From positions 434,001 to 498,000 of the forward strand of contig NQOF01000004.1 of NCBI GenBank assembly GCA_002270465.1: a DNA stretch of 64,000 bases, in the 5' to 3' direction. The DNA comes from Blautia hominis (GTDB lineage: Bacteria > Bacillota > Clostridia > Lachnospirales > Lachnospiraceae). The notes under the pieces are model-generated. The model saw nothing but the letters and a program-made list of their open reading frames with translations, ran no database searches and was not told where the DNA came from. The position numbers and the translations under genes were made by a program. Below are positions 61,056 through 64,000 of this stretch, piece by piece (position 1 is the stretch's first letter; each line of letters opens with the position of its first letter).

Positions 61056-62822
61056 TTATGCATTTTTTTCCATGACGGTGTTGTAGAAGTCGTCAACGGC
61101 CTTCATGTAATCGTCGATCAGTTCCAGCTTGTCATTGGGAACATCATATTTGATGGAGATGATCTTCTCAAATATATTCTCCCTGCGAAGCACTGACATG
61201 GGCATACCCATGGCGATCAGGCTTCTGCAGCGTTTATACAGATAGAGGATGACCTCCATCATCTTAAACTGTTTGTCCAGGGACACACAGGTATCGTCGG
61301 GATGAAAAGCATTCTGCTGCAGGAAGCCCAGACGAATGACTCTCGCGATCTCCAGAGTCAGTTTCTGGTCATCCGGCAGTACATCGCTTCCGATCAGCTT
61401 TACGATCTCCATCAGGCTGCTCTCCTGGTTTAAGATAGCCATCAGGCGGTTTCTGTCGTCCACAAATTTGGGTGATACATTTTCACTGTACCAGTGGGAC
61501 AGGTCGCCCAGATATTCGCTGTAGCTGGTAAGCCAGTGGATCGCCGGGAAATGTCTGGCATAAGCCAGGGATTTATCAAGACCCCAGAAACAGCGCACAA
61601 AACGCTTGGTGTTCTGGGTGACAGGTTCGGAGAAGTCACCGCCCTGGGGGGACACGGCCCCAATGATGGATACAGAACCCTCCGTGCCGTTTAAGTTCTG
61701 CATCATGCCTGCCCTCTCGTAGAATGCGGAGAGGCGGGATGCCAGATAAGCCGGGAAACCTTCCTCGGCGGGCATTTCCTCCAGACGTCCGGACAGCTCT
61801 CGCAGAGCCTCAGCCCACCTGGATGTGGAGTCAGCCATGATCGCAACATCGTATCCCATATCCCGGTAATATTCCGCTAGGGAGATACCTGTGTAGATGG
61901 AAGCCTCACGGGCTGCCACCGGCATGTTGGAAGTGTTGGCGATGAGTGTGGTGCGGGCCATGAGGGCATTGCCCGTCTTGGGATCGTGGAGCTTTGAGAA
62001 ATCTTCCAGAACCTGCGTCATCTCATTGCCGCGCTCGCCGCAGCCGATGTAGACAATGATATCCGCGTCAGACCATTTGGCGATCTGATGCTGGGTCATG
62101 GTCTTACCTGTTCCGAAACCGCCGGGAACGGCTGCTGTGCCGCCCTTGGCAATGGGAAACAGGGTGTCCAGGATACGCTGCCCCGTAACCAAAGGGATGG
62201 TGGCCGGGTAACGTTTGTTTGTGGGGCGCGGGATACGGATAGGCCATTTCTGCGCCAGTTTCAGGGGATATTCGCTGCCGTCGGCAAGCTGGACCACTGC
62301 CAGAACGTCAGTCACGGTGTATGCGCCGTCCTTTACCACTTGGGATACAATACCTTCCACCTGAGGCGGAACCATGGATTTATGCACAATGGACGGGGTT
62401 TCCTGCAGCTCCGCGATGATGGTGCCGCCGTGAACTTCCATGCCGTCCTTTATAGTCATATGCACGTCCCATTTTTTCTCTGTGTCCAGGGAATCTACCT
62501 GCATACCGCGGGAGATGTATTTGCCGGACTGCTCAGCAATGACAGAGAGGGGACGCTGGATGCCGTCGAATATATTGTCCAGGATTCCCGGGCCCAGCAT
62601 AACGGAGATGGCATCACCTGTGGCAGTGACCGTCTCCCCTGGTCTTAAACCGCTGGTTTCTTCGAAAACCTGAACAGTGGTGGTATCCTTTTTCAGGGAA
62701 ATGACCTCGCCTACCAGGTTTTCCTTTCCCACGTATACCATTTCCGACATCTTGAATCCTGTATTACCTTTCAGATAAATGACGGGACCGTTGATGCCGT
62801 AGATAATTCCTGTTCTATTCAT
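61056..62822 (-). CDS. ntpA: V-type ATPase catalytic subunit A
   Basis: A 588-residue catalytic subunit. The P-loop is [18 protein letters not shown]. Other marks are [34 protein letters not shown] with the catalytic region and YERAGMM. The start at 62822 follows GGAGG; an earlier in-frame ATG lies inside the E gene. Whether the complex pumps H+ or Na+ must be read from subunit K. It overlaps the E gene by 8 nt. Confidence 0.95.
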   Translation of the reverse strand: MNRTGIIYGINGPVIYLKGNTGFKMSEMVYVGKENLVGEVISLKKDTTTVQVFEETSGLRPGETVTATGDAISVMLGPGILDNIFDGIQRPLSVIAEQSGKYISRGMQVDSLDTEKKWDVHMTIKDGMEVHGGTIIAELQETPSIVHKSMVPPQVEGIVSQVVKDGAYTVTDVLAVVQLADGSEYPLKLAQKWPIRIPRPTNKRYPATIPLVTGQRILDTLFPIAKGGTAAVPGGFGTGKTMTQHQIAKWSDADIIVYIGCGERGNEMTQVLEDFSKLHDPKTGNALMARTTLIANTSNMPVAAREASIYTGISLAEYYRDMGYDVAIMADSTSRWAEALRELSGRLEEMPAEEGFPAYLASRLSAFYERAGMMQNLNGTEGSVSIIGAVSPQGGDFSEPVTQNTKRFVRCFWGLDKSLAYARHFPAIHWLTSYSEYLGDLSHWYSENVSPKFVDDRNRLMAILNQESSLMEIVKLIGSDVLPDDQKLTLEIARVIRLGFLQQNAFHPDDTCVSLDKQFKMMEVILYLYKRCRSLIAMGMPMSVLRRENIFEKIISIKYDVPNDKLELIDDYMKAVDDFYNTVMEKNA

Positions 62823-63402
62823 GTAGCAGTCCTCCGTCAAAATTGAATTCTTCTTTTTCGTTCTCGTATAAAGTTTTGAATGTGTGGTCAATTAAAATAT
62901 TCTTTGCCGGGATCACCGCGCGGACACCGCCCATGAAGGGAGTTTCCGACAGGCAGAGAGGGGTCCCGCATCTGGCTGCAAGGGTTTCCAGCAGGTTGGC
63001 GTCCGCAGGGGTCAGATAAATCTGAACTTCGTCCTCACCGGCAATAGTCAGAGCCTCCCGGATCTTTTCTTCCAGCCAGCTAAGGTATTCAGCGCTGCCC
63101 ATAAAAGCCTCCAGTTTGTTCCTGACTTCCACAAACAATTCCTCACGCAGTTCCTGCTGTTTCTTGGACAGACGTCTTTTAATGTGAAGCTGCTCCGCAG
63201 ACAATGCCTTGTTTATCTCACGTTTTGCGTTCTCCGTCTCCAGTTTTAACTGGTTGGCGGCATTTTTCTGTTTATCTTCTTTATGTTCAGCCAGCATCTG
63301 GGAGAGGGCGGCCCGGTATTCTTCCAGGGCTTTTTCAGACTCCTCCCGTGCGCTTTCCATAGATACTTCGTAGAAATGCTGCAGTTTTTCTTCGGTTGTC
63401 AT
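62815..63402 (-). CDS. ntpE: V-type ATPase subunit E
   Basis: A 195-residue peripheral-stalk subunit with a long charged N-terminal helix (ESEKALEEYRAALSQMLAEH) and the C-terminal globular head (AGEDEVQIYLTPADANLLE). The ATG at 63402 follows AGAAGG; a GTG three codons upstream is less likely. Low sequence conservation is normal for E subunits; the operon context settles it. Confidence 0.88.
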   Translation of the reverse strand: MTTEEKLQHFYEVSMESAREESEKALEEYRAALSQMLAEHKEDKQKNAANQLKLETENAKREINKALSAEQLHIKRRLSKKQQELREELFVEVRNKLEAFMGSAEYLSWLEEKIREALTIAGEDEVQIYLTPADANLLETLAARCGTPLCLSETPFMGGVRAVIPAKNILIDHTFKTLYENEKEEFNFDGGLLHE

Positions 63403-63420
63403 GTCGTTCACCTTCTTTAT

Positions 63421-63729
63421 CTATAATTTCAAACCGATCGCCTCATTGACATAAGAGAGAATAAAATCGGGTGCACGGCCGGTACCATGTCTGTCGGGAA
63501 TTTCTATAATGAGCGGCAGACGATGGTTCAGCCGCATGTCGTCAATGATATCGGGAAACTCCCTGCCGAATTTTTCCGTCAGTAGGATGATGCCGTTTTC
63601 CTTGTTGGCAATGGCGTCCTCCAGAGCTTTTCTCAGCTCTTCGCGTTCATGCACCACAACACCTTCCACGCCTGCTAGCCGCATTCCTGTGTAGGTGTCA
63701 ATATTATCGCTGATCAAAAACATTTTCAT
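63421..63729 (-). CDS. ntpF: V-type ATPase subunit F
   Basis: A 102-residue Rossmann-like stalk subunit: MKMFLISDNIDTYTGMRLAG at the start and GIILLTEKFGREFPDIIDDM, the usual F pattern. It sits between K and E here, whereas in the enterococcal ntp operon F follows C. Confidence 0.92.
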   Translation of the reverse strand: MKMFLISDNIDTYTGMRLAGVEGVVVHEREELRKALEDAIANKENGIILLTEKFGREFPDIIDDMRLNHRLPLIIEIPDRHGTGRAPDFILSYVNEAIGLKL

Positions 63730-63769
63730 AATGCATCAGTCTCTTTCTATTCAAAATATAAGGCAGCCC

Positions 63770-64000
<231 letters not shown>

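Overview
The window looks like chromosomal DNA of an anaerobic, spore-forming gut Firmicute of the Lachnospiraceae type (Blautia-like; inferred, no rRNA is present). Pointers are a V-type ATPase, the split HisZ/HisG-short histidine enzyme, a PTS fructose operon with its own HPr and Enzyme I, spmB, many AGGAGG ribosome sites, and sugar-scavenging genes including melibiase, a galactokinase-like kinase and an N-acetylhexosamine kinase.

Layout. 0-8 kb: end of a Thr/Asp-rich repeat protein, a LysR regulator divergent from a two-gene chromate transporter, a PocR-AraC regulator, a NahK-like kinase with a sugar-1-phosphate uridylyltransferase, a MATE pump and spmB. 8-17 kb: a hybrid histidine kinase, then a tight his operon (hisZGCBHAFIE) that lacks hisD and the histidinol-phosphatase. 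17-25.5 kb: an AraC regulator and an alpha-galactoside operon (ABC importer, GH4 melibiase, Gfo/Idh oxidoreductase, MDR dehydrogenase). 25.9-28.7 kb: a membrane protein, pduL and an Rpn-like protein. 29-34.7 kb: fruK-fruA-ptsH-ptsI-fruR. 34.7-37.7 kb: a TetR-controlled ABC-2 exporter. 38.3-44.4 kb: a FabT-like MarR protein, a DUF885 protein, a lipoprotein, a thioredoxin reductase and a galactokinase-like protein. 44.4-50.7 kb: an accessory, partly AT-rich stretch with a DnaA-box cluster, a PadR pair, an IS630 element, an LspA-like gene, and DUF4865 plus LysR. 50.7-57.3 kb: the phosphate regulon pstSCAB-phoU-phoB-phoR, read leftward. 57.5-58.9 kb: an AAA-ATPase-like protein. 58.9 kb to the end: V-ATPase genes D, B, A, E, F and K, read leftward.

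The most unusual content lies between genes. Four long-armed hairpin elements (336-534, 38013-38201, 45048-45283, 50396-50637) fall into two pairs. Within a pair the central core is conserved, with base changes that preserve pairing, while the long near-perfect arms largely differ. This is what a structured RNA or a hairpin-forming element would look like, and I do not recognise either family. Separately, about 133-bp mobile repeats have GTAAC...GTTAC ends and 8-bp target duplications (perfect at three sites). They look like MITEs of the IS66 type. They sit inside operons, and one supplies the stop codon of a permease.

Among proteins, the phosphate-binding PstS is circularly permuted, with its two sequence halves in swapped order. 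The operon HPr lacks the regulatory Ser46. The galactokinase-like protein has an altered sugar-binding signature.
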